From positions 1-64,000 of the forward strand of contig JAGFNK010000144.1 in assembly GCA_025769875.1 (NCBI GenBank): 64,000 nt of DNA, in the 5' to 3' direction. The notes beneath the pieces are model-generated. The model did not search any database and was not told the origin of the DNA. It worked only from the letters and a program-made list of their open reading frames with translations. Both the position numbers and the translations under genes were made by a program. Of this stretch, positions 21,546 to 33,547 are shown one piece after another (position 1 is the first letter of the stretch; every line of letters begins with the position of its first letter). Origin of the DNA: Russula earlei. Taxonomy: Eukaryota; Basidiomycota; Agaricomycetes; Russulales; Russulaceae.

Positions 21546-22367
21546 TACAGATGAGGGATTTGTAAGTGTCTGACTCACATTTCCTAGCCTGGAAACAATT
21601 GTCATGTTTTTACTCAGACTGCTTGTTTATTGGAGAGTGTCTGCCAGCATCAGCCAGCCTGGAGATACATACTCAGTAAAGAACAGCCAGTCACCATATG
21701 ATAAATCTTTCACAAGCCCAATGAAACACCATCAGCTGCTGATCTGATATCATCACCCTTGTGACCATGACCACATCAGGTCATCTGGTTCATTTTTTGC
21801 TGACAATTCTTACAATGGCATATCAGGCTCCCAATGGTTTGCTACAGTCCAAATTCATACTCTCCTTTGGCAAGCAATATCTTCAATATGCCAAAGACTC
21901 TGTCCTTCACCCTGTACTCAACACGGAACATCCACTGAAAGGTCTATACACCCTAATCCTTACTGTGGTATGGCTCCTCTTTTGTTCACTTAATAACTAT
22001 TGTTGATTATTACCTTGGCATGTGGAACATGCTGTTATGGTGTTCATGAGGGGCTCTTATATTGAGCCCCCATTATTTGCACACAAGCATCACTGGTGAC
22101 CATTGCAAGTCTTTCTCAGCCACATAGATCATGTGAGCAAGTGGTACTGGAGGGCCATCCTGGAGCATGGCAATGATGACAATGCTGCTGACAAGGATCA
22201 CTACATAGATTAGTCAATGCTATCTGCCTGTTGTGAATATTTGTACATTCTACAAAGCCCTTAGAATAGGGTTTCATTGGGGCTCACATTTGATTACTCA
22301 CCTTTCCACATAGATTCTATGCCTTCATGTCTAATTCCTTTCTTGCAGCACCATGAGATGTTGTACA
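21546..22367. other. Stretch without recognised features
   Basis: CpG-poor sequence between the hAT relic and the hAT-type element. An 81-codon frame at 21761-22006 (plus) is open and its end has a possible splice donor (GTATGG at about 21,966), but I do not recognise the product and found no continuation. Confidence 0.45.
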
Positions 22368-23873
22368 TAGTGATGTGCAGGGCCCAGCTCAGCTCAAAAG
22401 CCCCAGCTTGGGATTGGCTTGATGTGGCTTGGGCTCAGAAAAATAGTGGGCTAGGCCCTATTGGAAGGGTCAGGCCAGGCCTGGCCTGGCTCATGCTCAG
22501 GCCATGGCTTTGTGTCATGTGACATGCACACACTGTTAGAGTCCAGTACCATGGTGAGGAGAAGGAATTTGTAAGTATGAATTGAGTTGGATCCTGCTCA
22601 TTTTTGACATCCCCCTCATACAGTCACCAGAGGAAGTTTCATTCATGGTTCTCTTGAAAATGAAGGAGACCACAGAATCTTATCTTGGTGGCAACATTAT
22701 GAATGTGGTTGTCACTGTTCCAGCTTACTTTAATGACTCACAATGTCAGGCCACAAAGGATGCTGGTACAATTTCCAGTCTTAACATTCTTTGCATTATC
22801 AACAAGCCCACTGCTGCTGCTATTGCATATGGTCTTGATAAGGTTTCCAGGGAGAGGAACATTCTCATTTTCAACCTGGGCAGTGGAACTTTTGATGTCT
22901 CTCTCTTGACTATTGAGGAGGGTATCTTTGAGGTCAAGGCCACAGCTGGTGACACCCACCTTGGCGGAGAAGACTTTGACTACCACCTCATCAATCACTT
23001 CATCCAGGAGTTCAGACACAAGTTCAAGAAAGACCTGTCCTCAAATGCCCATGCACTTCATCGTCTCCACACCGCTTGTGAGTGCACCAAGCATACACTC
23101 TCATCTGCCACCAACACAACAATTGAGAATCTTAACAGGTAGGCTGCTCACAGGTTGCATGACTTCCTTGATTGTCACAGGGTTCTCATCACTGGAGACT
23201 ACTGTGTGGACTTGTGATTTTTTCCTACATGTTGTAATTCAACATTGATTAGTTTACAATTCACTGTGCATGTGTTGAAACATGTATGAGGTTGTTGGCT
23301 CTCATGATCTGAATCAGAAGAGATCTCTTGAGCATCTGTGACAGGTGATGATGAAGGATTTGATGTCAGAATTGGCAGGTCTGATGCCACAGACAAGGAT
23401 GATTAGTGTCATTTAGCAGCTTCATCACTGGCTCACTTTGCTTCAATAGCACATTTATGGGCAGAGAGTGTTGGTGCCAATGAATTAGAGGCATCAAGAA
23501 GCTTTCTTGATGTTGTCAGTAACCATTTTGGGTGAGGCACTGATGAAGCAGCATTTGTTGACATCCTCAGTGACAGCAGGAATAGTATGTTTGGGCAGTA
23601 TTTTCACAGAAAAACTGCACAGATTTATGGATATGGATGGGGGAAAAAAAATTGCCAAACTCAGAATTAAAATTTGAGCATATGACCAAGGTCAACATGT
23701 GGCATCACATTGACACTATAAAGCAACAGCTTGAAGGCCTGGCTCAGGCTTCATTGAGTGCAAGCCAGGCCATGGGCCCTACAAAGCCATCTAGTAAGGC
23801 CCAGCTCAGCTCAGGCTTCTAGGGCTTGGCAGCCAGGGCTCAACAGCTTGGAGCCAAGCCTTGCACATCACTA
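22368..23873. mobile_element. hAT-type non-autonomous element carrying an Hsp70 fragment
   Basis: The ends are inverted repeats starting TAGTGATGTGCA (12 perfect bases; then GGGC or AGGC), a form typical of hAT elements. Further in, GCTCAGCTC-rich sequence recurs in inverted orientation. The flanks GTTGTACA (22360-22367) and ATTGTATA (23874-23881) differ only by two transitions, so they are a likely 8-bp target duplication. Inside lies a piece of a cytosolic Hsp70 gene with one intron; the rest (23,150-23,730) has no recognised gene and no transposase. This is the structure of a Pack-type element that copied host genomic DNA. Confidence 0.75.
22532..23142 (+). pseudogene. Hsp70 nucleotide-binding-domain fragment (captured)
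   Basis: The segment reads [10 protein letters not shown], a 53-nt intron at 22571-22623 (GTAAGT...CAG), then [88 protein letters not shown] and a stop at 23142. This covers roughly residues 100-300 of a cytosolic Ssa/Hsc70-type protein. Conserved Arg residues are replaced by Cys or His ([11 protein letters not shown] for the usual ACERAKRTLSS) and DLGGGT is NLGSGT. Without a start, C-terminal half or intact ATP site it cannot work as a chaperone. The retained intron shows that DNA, not mRNA, was copied. Confidence 0.85.
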
Positions 23874-23881
23874 ATTGTATA

Positions 23882-25693
23882 TAGGACCTAGCTCTGAAGT
23901 CACAAGGGTTCCAGTATGTTTCCTAGGTTTCCATCCCAGACCATCCAGCCAGGTTTCCAAGAAAATGGTCCTGGGTTTCCAAGTTTCTGAGTTTCCATGT
24001 TTTAGCTGGTTTTTGGTGGTTTTTGGTGGTTGCTCAACTTGAGCAACCTCTGGAAACTGAGAGCCACAATGGCTGATGCAAGCTCTTCTGCTTTTTCGGG
24101 GAAGTGTTTCGACCCTGCAAATCACGTCAAATATTCTCCAGTCTTTATTTCCACACGTACCCGCGCATCCAAACACAAGCACCCACCATCCACACCCCCA
24201 GCACCCGCACCCGCGCTTGTCACAACCCAAGATACCAAACATGAGTCAAGATTAGGGGACACTGACGGACTCTTCCAAGGTGTCGGCTTTTCTGCCGGCG
24301 TACTCACCACTTCGTTCGAAAGACCTTGAAGTTGATACGTTGGATGGCGAGCACGATAATCACCGACTTAACCCTCAAAGCTATTGCGATGACCATTCCA
24401 CGTAATATCTCTTTCTTACACCTGTCAAGCCGAGGCTCACTTGTTCGGCTTGTCGGGGGCGTAAAGTTCGGACTTGTGTTAAAGCTTCTATGATGCCGCG
24501 TACGTTATTCGGTTGTTCATCGAAAGGGTTGGGGTCAAATAAATTTGCTACCTTGACCGTGGGTGACCAGCACGGGGCATGTATGGTACTAGCACGACCA
24601 CGTCCAAAGGGCCGAGTCAAATTTGTTTTGTTCAAGAGGAGACACGGGCCGGCCAGAAGAAGCTTCGCTTTGCTTTTGGCAGGCATCACGCAACACCTTT
24701 GACAGACGGCACCGGTCGCGTGGAGGAGGGGGTGCCATCTTGGTTCAGCCGGGCGGACCGTGATCGCTTTTGTTCCCAAACATCTTTTACACTGACCACC
24801 TGGTTCAGGTTCCTCTGCCCTCGCCTCGTTTACTTGCTCTCACGTTGTTACTTGTCTCTCGCCGGCACTCAACCTCGGGGTATAAATAGCTAGGGGCTAC
24901 TTTGAGAGAAGGGCGATCACAAGGGCACACAGATGACGACGTGGGCAGGGTCATGGACTCATTGGGAGCACGCCGAGTCGTTGTATTGAACAGCGGAGGG
25001 TGTGACAATGACCCCATGCTCTTGCTCAGCGCTCAGGCTGAGCCGGCCTGGAGTGGAGTCAGCTGTGGTGCTGTGACCTTATTCGTCGATCCCCCACGTG
25101 GGTCGTACTCACGTGATCAGGGAATGGACTAATAAGGTTAAGGTTTTATTGTTTAATGGTCTGTGCGTGGGAAGGTTTAAACGGGGGAATGCAAGCGTGG
25201 GTTGGCCGAGCTCGGACGGCCGACGCCCGCTTCCTTCGCTCCATCATCGACCGGTGCGTTTCCTTGCTCGACTCGATCGCGTCTCCCCTTGGCTGAGCAT
25301 TTACTCTCGCCCGTGCTTTCAGATTTCTATGCTATAAAGCTAGCTTCCCTCCCTCTTTCCTCCCATACATTTCACACATTCACCCACCCCTCGGCCTCAC
25401 AACAACCGCCCACCCTGGCTTCTCTCGTCTCGTCCCGCCCCCCATTTGTCCATCCCCAGCCTCCACGAAGAGCTCAGGACGAGGATTTCATCAACCGCTC
25501 TCTCCTAGACTCTCTTGACGCTCAGGCTGACGCAGAGCCTCTGTCTTCCTCTGACTCGGAGGCTCCCACAGCCCCCTCATTCGCTTCATCATTATCCGCC
25601 TCATCTGTGGGTTCCCCTCAGTATCAGCCGAGCACAAATCAACTTCGTCCAGACTCTCCGCATACGCATTTTGATTCATTCAGCCCTCCAACT
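23882..25693. other. Boundary region: repeat-to-gene transition
   Basis: CpG content rises sharply at about 24,050. A frame at about 24,433-24,480 (plus) encodes CSACRGRKVRTC, resembling the start of a Zn2Cys6 zinc cluster but with one extra residue and no second half; it may be the relic of a transcription-factor gene. A TATA box (TATAAATAG) at 24,881-24,889 could start transcription of the gene at 25694, giving a long leader. The frame of that gene is open back to 25202 without an ATG. Confidence 0.5.
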
Positions 25694-28600
25694 ATGTATA
25701 ACAATATGCATTCTGATTTCCCCTCCCACTCGGACCTTGATCACCAGAAACTCGCGAAGCTCGACAACCTGGTCCCTCCTGGGCCTTATCGTACTAGCAC
25801 TGCATTTAACGCCTTTTCAAATGCACGTAGTCGCCAAGCTTCCATCCCCGCCAATAACCCCCAAACCTTCCGCGACACCTCGAACCTTTCTCAGAACTTC
25901 CCTATAGATATCTACACAGCTACTCAGTCTATGTCCTCCCCACCTCACCAACCCGCCACAAGTACATTTGAGCATGTCCTCCCTCGAGGCAGTTACGACT
26001 TTATAGGGGCACCTCAAGGGCCTCCGGGTCTTGTGGGTCAAAACAAGGCCCTTTTTAATAACGTCGATCCGTTTGCTCAGCAACTTCATAAGCAGGCTGG
26101 TCTCTTCTCGCCCGGTGCCCAACAACAACAGGCTCAGGCTCAGCCACCTCAGCAACAGCTCAATGGCCTTCATGCGACGACACAAGCATCGTTTCTGAAT
26201 GGTCTACACCCCCAACAGATGCAATCTCAAACACCATACGGACCACACTTACCAGCTAGCGCTTCCACTCCTACTGTCTCTCAAGTAAATCATTCCAATA
26301 GTGCAACCCAACCGTCCTCACAAGAGGAAATCTCCACAATTTTTGTCGTCGGCTTTCCTGAGGATATGCAGGTAAGCACAGCATTTGTCGCCTGGGGACT
26401 AATATCCCGATTAGGCTAATTGTGTTGTTTCTCTTCTAAGGAGCGGGAATTCCAGAACATGTTCACCTTCTCTCCCGGGTTTGAAGCGGCGACTCTCAAA
26501 ATTCCAAATAAGGAGCTCACCGCTTACGGCTCCGCTTCGGCTAGTTCCGCAAACGCCGTCCGTCCCGGTTATTCCTCGCACGGGGGACCCAATGATCCCT
26601 ACAATCTTGTCACTATCAATCAAGGTGGCGTTGTGGTTGATGGTGGTCGCGATGGGACTACGTCTTCCTGGCAACCTGCCGATGATGCCCACTTCTCTCA
26701 CCTTGTTTCAAACGGACCTGCTGGACCAGGTGGTACCAACACAGGAATGTCGACGCGTAAGCAGATCATCGGATTCGCAAAATTTCGGACCCGCGCCGAA
26801 GCCCTTGACGCGCGAGATACGTTACAAGGTCGCCGCATTGACATTGAGAAGGGTGCAGTCCTCAAGGCTGAAATGGCGAAGAAGAACTTGCACACCAAAC
26901 GTGGGATTGGTCCTCTCCCTCCGCAGCTGTCAACTATCATCGGTACAGGGGGAGGAACTGTCCCTCCGGAAGCGCTCGCGAGTATGCCAGGAATGAATGG
27001 CCTCACAAGTCTGTCATCTCAAGCGGCTACCGCTGCGGGTGAGGCTCTCAGTGCGCGCGAGCGTGAGCTTGGTACCCTAGGTGCTATGGGTTTTGCTGGC
27101 ATAAATGGCCGTCGTGACAATCGGCTGGATGCCCACGAAGACGATCTTTCCTCTCGCAAGGTCAGCATCCCTTTCGGGAATGCTACCGCCCGCGGTGTAC
27201 GCGACCGCTTTGAGGAAGAGCAACGCAAGTGGAAAGAGAAGGCCGAGGCTGACAAGGAGCGTAATGCACGTTTACGCTCCAGTGACTCTTATGCATTTGA
27301 TGCCTTCCATTCGGTACCATCCTCACAACGCCCCACTGGTAATTCGTTATTAGCTGCAACCGCTGGTGAAGCCATCGGTCCTTTGCCATCACGTGCAGTA
27401 GCTGCCCCCCCATGGGGTGCGCTTGCCCGCGATCCCGTCAATAACACCTCAAGGAAGATGTCTGTACCCATCTCCTCGACTCTTCCTCCGCGTCCATCAT
27501 CCCCCCCTTCTCAACCGCCCCATCCATCCCCTCTTCCGCGTGATGTGACTCCGTTTGCCTCCGGGGCCGCGATCGGCTCATTCACACCTTCGCACCAGAA
27601 CACGACACAGCCTGCACACCCCTCCCTTCCATCTCGTCCCCGTGCCTATTCACCAGCGTCTGGTGGGGAAACGGCCGTTCCGTTTTCCAGTGGGTCCAGT
27701 GCCGCCGGTTCTCAGGGCAGTGTAGACGAGGAGGTTCCGCGATCGTTGGCCTCGCTCGCCGTGAGTACCATGTGTGAAAGTGTTCCGAGCGGGACGGGTT
27801 CAACGTCACCCCAACTGCCAAGCCCTGCATCGGGTGCAAGCTCTGAGAAGAGTGGCCGGAATGGTATAGTCGATCAGAATCCTCCTGTGAGTTTGTTCCA
27901 TCGTAGTTGGGTTTCTCGCAACGAGAATCTGACATGGATGTCCAGATCAACACCCTCTATGTTGGCAATCTCCCAAGTTCGCCCCCGCCACCTGGTTATG
28001 GGCCGAACCATCTCGAAGATAGCCTGAGGACTCTGTTCTCTCATCAGCCTGGCTTCCGCAAGCTATGCTTCCGACAGAAGAGCAATGGACCAATGTGCTT
28101 CGTTGAGGTCGGTCCATATCTATTCACCTTTGGTGCGTTTCAGGAATTGACAGCTTTCCTTATGTAGTTTGTGGACGTTCAACATGCCACCAAAGCCCTG
28201 AATGAACTCTACGGTTCAACTCTTGGCGGCCTTGTTAAGGGTGGAGGTATCAGGATCAGTTACAGTAAAAACCCTCTTGGTGTCCGCACGCCTACCAATC
28301 CCGTCAGCGGCTCTATTCCGCAACCGCCCGCTGGTTTCATTTCTTCAGGTGTAACTTACCCTCCGGAAGTGTTGCAGTTGGATGTGAGCCAGAAATCTGG
28401 CCGAGATGTGTCTGGTATCACGTCAACATCCAGCTTGCACTACGGGTTCAATGTCGCTTCACCTCCCCCTCCACGATTCGTTTCCCCCCCACCGGGCCCG
28501 ACGTCACTCAATCAAAGCACATTCCCTCGTCAAGCCGTATACGGTCTAGGCCCGTCGCCCGCAGCATCTTTGTCCTCATCTTCGTCCTTCTCCCCTTTCG

Positions 28601-28800
28601 GCATATCTCCTTCCCCACATCCCTCCACTGGCAATAGTAGCAATCAATTTTCCCCGATACCCGAGCAGACGAACCATACGAACTTTACTCTCAATTCCAT
28701 CAACAGCAATAACAATGACGGCAATCTCATTTCTGACACCATTGAACAACAGCAACAGCCCATGCATGCCATGTCGACACTCACACAAAACAGTGTTTAG
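25694..28800 (+). CDS. WHI3: Whi3-like RNA-binding protein with two RRM domains
   Basis: Exons 25694-26371, 26441-27886, 27946-28107 and 28168-28800 give about 972 residues; introns are 59-69 nt and all joins are in frame. RRM 1 begins near residue 213 (STIFVVGFPEDM) and continues after the first intron, with IGFAKFRTRAEALDARDTLQ and RRIDIEKGAVLKAEMAKKNL. RRM 2 begins near residue 709 (NTLYVGNLP) with MCFVEFVDVQHATKALNEL and IRISYSKNPLG. This domain layout and the long Ser/Pro- and Gln-rich linkers are typical of fungal Whi3-type proteins, which bind mRNAs controlling cell-cycle entry and cell shape. The start is uncertain: 25694 is the first in-frame ATG, but coding-like sequence extends upstream, so an upstream exon is possible. 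Confidence 0.8.
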
Positions 28801-29418
28801 AGGTCGCAACGCGGCATACGTTTGTAGCAGTCTATATATATGAACATACATTTCCACCAATTTCTCGTCATTTTCACCCTGGTCTCTGTGTTCACGCACC
28901 CACGTACGGACTACTCGTTCGTATCTATCTATTTATTTCTCTCCCATGCTGCCGCCTAATCGTCTGTCCGTTCACACACTCTTCTCTCCTTTCATTCCAT
29001 TGCACCGTCATATTGTTTAACCGTTCCCCACTCCTGCGCTTCATCTTGATATATACGCCATATTTCGTAATCAATACTCGTACCCACAATGTGTCCGCAA
29101 TCAAATCCTTACTTGTGTCTTCGAACTTCTTGCATACCATGTTACTGTCTTCTTCTACTAGCCTCCCCGTTGTCGGGTACAATTTACTTTTGCACAGGTC
29201 CTGTATACTACCGATACTTGCGAAATCTACTTGACTTTGCTGGATGCGAATTCACATACGAGGATGGGGGAACTGCGCAGTGAAAATACAGGGATACATG
29301 TTGACACAAGCAGGGGAGAACAGTAATCTAATTTAAGAAAAGAGAGTGCGAGATGTGCAGATAAAAATTTGAAGCACGACTAAGAGTAACATTTGTCGCC
29401 AGCAAGGTGTGCCAACCT
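28801..29418. other. Convergent intergenic region
   Basis: It lies between the stops of the Whi3-like gene and the SMEK gene. It contains T/C-rich and AT-rich stretches that probably hold both 3' untranslated regions. No gene was seen. Confidence 0.6.
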
Positions 29419-32400
29419 CTAACCCGTATCTCCATCTTTGGCGCCTGATTCTGAACGGGCCGAGGTAGGCAGCGTGGATGACGCTGCAGCCAAACTGGCC
29501 GCGCCGAATCGTAACCGGATGCGTTTTGGGGCTTCATCCCCGGCTGTTGTTGGTCCAGTCTTGGCGGGACGTTTCGACTTCCCGCTGACGAGCCGCTCGA
29601 GACCCATCTCATCCTCCTCCTCCTCGACACGTCTGCGCTTCTCCGCGCGCAACGGCACGAATCCGCCACCGCTACCGCCAGCTCCAGCATTGTTAGCGAC
29701 GACGGCGACGGCGGTGGCGGTTGACGCGGCGGTGACATTTTTCGGGCTGGGTGAAGGTGAGATGGCCACGGTGCCGGCCGGCCGGAGCGAGCGGCTTGGA
29801 CGAGACGAGGGACTCGAGGAGCACATCCTCGGGATCCGAGGACTGCTCGTCGTCTTCGTCATAGTCGACGAGCGCGCTGATGGGAGGCGTGCGCGGGAGG
29901 TGGATCGGCGTTGCCGGGGCCGGCGCACGCTGCATGATGCCGGCGAGGCCGGTGCGTAAGGGGATGCCGGGCGTACGCGCCCGTCTGCGCTTTTGCGCGA
30001 ACTGGAAGCGGGAGAGAGGGGGGGAAAGAAGGGCCGGGAGTGCGGGGGCCGGTGCTGGGTGCGGACCGGGTGCGACTCCTTCGTCCCCGTCTTCCTCGTC
30101 GTCGCCGTTGAAGTAGGACTCCTCGTCGATGTCGACGCGGCGCATCTCCAGTGGTTGACTTGTAAAAGAAACATTACGAACGTCTTAGAATTGATGGCGG
30201 AAGGGACACATACTGTGCTGGAGGCTTTTCTTCGACCTCTGGTGGGGGGGGATGGATGTTCATCTCATAGCGACGTATGAAACCCTTGAAGCATTGGCCG
30301 CAGAAGCGAGTTTCCGATAGTTCCTTTATGCGGTCTTCATAGTTAAGCATAATATGAGCAATAACATCCTTGATATTTTCCTGTATCGCGATGAGTATAC
30401 ATGGCAAAACGAAATTTTGGGGAGGAAGGGGACACACTCGACGCATGAACTCAAAGAATTCTTGACATGACGAGTTTACTAGGGTATCGCGACGAGACTC
30501 CTTGATGGTCAACTCAACGATGGGCTTGAAGACCTCCAACTTCATGAGATGGTTCAAAAAATTCCGGTTGTTGTTTTTTAAGTGTATCCGGAAAAAACGG
30601 AGGGCGGCTACAAGTGGGGGTCGATCAGGACAGGAGATTGTGCAATACAGAGGCGATAGGAAAGCCACCGACCGAGACGGAGATGCTTGTCTTTGCTAAA
30701 TAAAATGGTGGCAACATGTGAGGATATACCAGAAGTGAGCATGAAGAAATGGCTTCGGAAAGTATGTTGCAAAGCGAAAGTGGACAACAAGTCGCATAAA
30801 GATAGATAAAGGTTCGTCTTCTCCGTGTTAAGATAAGGTTCGAATCTGGAAGTTAAACATTATCATTGAGTTCGTAATATCAAATTGATGGGTGGCCTTT
30901 TACCAAGTGGGTGATGTTTGTGATCCGGAATGTCAAAGATGGGTTTGAGGAGCGGATGTACGCAAAGTTTGTAGAAATCATCGAGAAATCTCTCCGTTCG
31001 GGCGTCATCCCTTGCGCGCGAGAACGGTTTCGCCGGGGTTTGCTGCCGAAAAGAGTTTTATGAATAAATTGCATGTCACACGCCGTGGAAACGCACGCAC
31101 GATGTCGTTCACATCTTGCGGCGGCATCTCCAACATCAGCTTTAGTGAGTCTCCTACCACCGTCTGTACCCCTAGATCCCGACTTCGTACCATCAAACCA
31201 CATAATAGGGTGAGGAGAGATTCGTCTCGGCTCTCGCGAGCCTCGAAGCCCTCGCATTGTGTTACCACATATTCGCGAACGCCGTTCACGTCATGGTCTA
31301 ATAATGTGACGAGTACCTCGCCAGCCACTGCGATCATCTGCTGTCCAGATTCCGTCCCTTCTGGCTGGCCGAGAGCCCATTGTACCGGCCCCACAATCCC
31401 GCGATCAACAAGTGTCTTGAAAAGACCCATGCGAGTCGGTAGCTGAACGTTCTTGCCCATTATACACAGTTGCTGGATCAGAAGAATGACTTCACGACGA
31501 CGGTGATCATTGTGAATGCCATTTGGAAGACCCTCAGAGCTCATGTCGATATCAATGCCCGTCCTAGTCTTCGCAACCCCGTTGAGAGAGATTGGTGGTC
31601 CATGGGTCGGGCCGGGAAACAAATCGACAATGTCCTGGAGAAACTGGACGTCGTTCTGCACGTGGGTAATGATATCAATCTGGTTAAAAATGATACATGA
31701 ATTGAGGACATTGAACGTTGAATCATCGAGGGCGCGAGCGAGGACAACATCCTTGAGAAAGAGAAGGCGGTACGTGTGATGTATCTTCTTCTGAATGAGA
31801 GGATCGTGAATGGCGATAGGCTGGTGAAACCGAGTCGTATCGCGAAGGAAGTCACGATAATTGGCCTTGTGAACGGGAAATTCTGGATCGTCTATGGCAA
31901 GCTCGTGAAAGGACTAGACAAAGCAACGATGGAATCTCACATTCAAGCATTCCTAGTACACCGAAGAAACGGTCATCATCCAAAATGTGCTCATACATGC
32001 TGTGATCGCTCATCAAGACTACGTAACGGATTTTAGCCTACCTTAAACGACGGAGATCAAGACTCACGGATTGTCTGCATTAAAGAGCAAAGGGAGTGGA
32101 GATTTTCAAGGTTCTCCAAGTCCTCCGCCTGATGCATGATGTCAATCATGGCTTTTATATAATCCTGATACAATCGTTCGGTTGTGGCACATAAATACGG
32201 GAAGGAACCACGGACCGCGCGCTGAATATATTCGCAGATCTTGTCCTTGATGGCTGGAGTCCGAGACAGGGCACGGATAGCCCTGTCTATTTCCATTATA
32301 ATTCCCAAAGCGGGTTGTGGCAGATGGCCAGAGCGAATGATACTTGCTGTAGTGATCGATGGCTCGGGTCCTGCCAGCGGAGAGGACGATTCGGTTTGAT

Positions 32401-33293
32401 GATCTTTACGTACACAGGATTTCTTAAACGCTGGGCACGAGGCCAGATCGGATGCAGACGCACCACCACTATTTGCACGCAAACTCTGTACTTCGAGTAT
32501 GAAATTCCACAGTTCCATGCAACCCTCGGGATCCTGAAAACTGAGCGCGTAGTCGACGCCATCCGGTTCTGTCCAAACGATGAGAGTGTCTAAACGAAAT
32601 GTTCGTGAATGTAGCACTGAATACAATGGGAACAAAGAACATTTACCTTGCTGGCGCTGATACACATCACTGGAACGTATTGTTGTCTTGAGGATGATCT
32701 CTGACATATTTGCTTCTGCTTTTGCGATGAGGGCTGCCTCACCATCCTCGTATTGACCAAAACAGAGCGCGGTGCCTTGATCAACCCAACGCGAGTTGAT
32801 GAGCTCATAGACCTAATACATGACATGAGATTCGGACGTCAAGTACATGGCATGGCCGGGTATCAAGACGCTGGACTGAAAGCCACCTGGATATGAAACA
32901 TACCTTGACGCGTTTGAGCTCGTGGTTGTCATGCTCGGGAAACCACTGCTGACCATCCTCGCCGTTATCCATAACCATGACGCCTTCCTTTCCCTGCACG
33001 TCCACGCTCTCGTGACCGCCATCATCTACCGAGTCATCCTGGCTTTCCCCCTCGATGATCATAAACGCATTTTCGCCTACGTCAGATGCCAGATTGTCGA
33101 CGCGAGAATCGAGTACACCTGTGACCGTGTCTGTAGGTGAGTGGACGTGAACATGCGTAGAAGGGGTGTTGTGCAGCGCGTGCTGTTCAGAAGGCAGATC
33201 AACTTGACCTGTGCCTGACGATGAAGGTGTGAGAGAGCCAGATGTGGAGGGAGAGGAAGCTGCAAAGGCTGAGGCAGCATCGGCGCTGCTCAT
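29419..33293 (-). CDS. PSY2: Protein phosphatase 4 regulatory subunit 3 (SMEK/Psy2)
   Basis: From ATG 33293, exons are about 33293-32904, 32812-32647, 32589-32068, 32018-31941, 31891-31080, 31042-30904, 30845-30673, 30607-30438, 30380-30214, 30158-29770 and 29681-29419. The first part has an acidic leader and the EVH1/PH-like domain (YELINSRWVDQGTALC, WTEPDGVDYALSF). The middle is the SMEK armadillo-like core (LEYDPEFPVHKANYRDFL, FFRIHLKNNNRNFLNHLMK, SSCQEFFEFMRR). The tail has MRRVDIDEESYFNG and the basic/acidic KRRRVEEEEDE. The subunit targets PP4 phosphatase to chromatin and signalling substrates. Three points are odd: the intron at 31043-31079 is only 37 nt, the join 30904/30845 is out of phase by one base, and the last intron has a weak donor (GTGGCC) and acceptor (GGAG). 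Confidence 0.85.
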
Positions 33294-33547
33294 GACCGGG
33301 TGAAGTTCGGCAAGAAGCAGGTGATGTAAAAAAAGGACGATTGTAGAAAGGAGGGGGTCGGACGAGGGAGTGTGTACCCCAAGGGAGACGAGGGACAGGG
33401 AAGGCGAGGCGAGGCGAGGCTGGACGGGACGAGAGGAGAGGAGAGGAGAGGAGAGCGTGCCCTTTCGGGGACCGCGCTGCTCAACAACACGCCCACTCAC
33501 ACGCATACATACACCACGTGCAATTCAATTTTTATATTTTATCCACA

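Noticed and set aside
21761..22006. 81-codon frame with a possible splice donor
   Set aside because: Product not recognised, no convincing next exon, and the surrounding sequence is decayed repeat DNA.
30834..30850. GGTTCGAATC, a tRNA T-loop-like sequence
   Set aside because: No acceptor stem, D arm or anticodon arm fits around it; it lies at the start of a SMEK exon.
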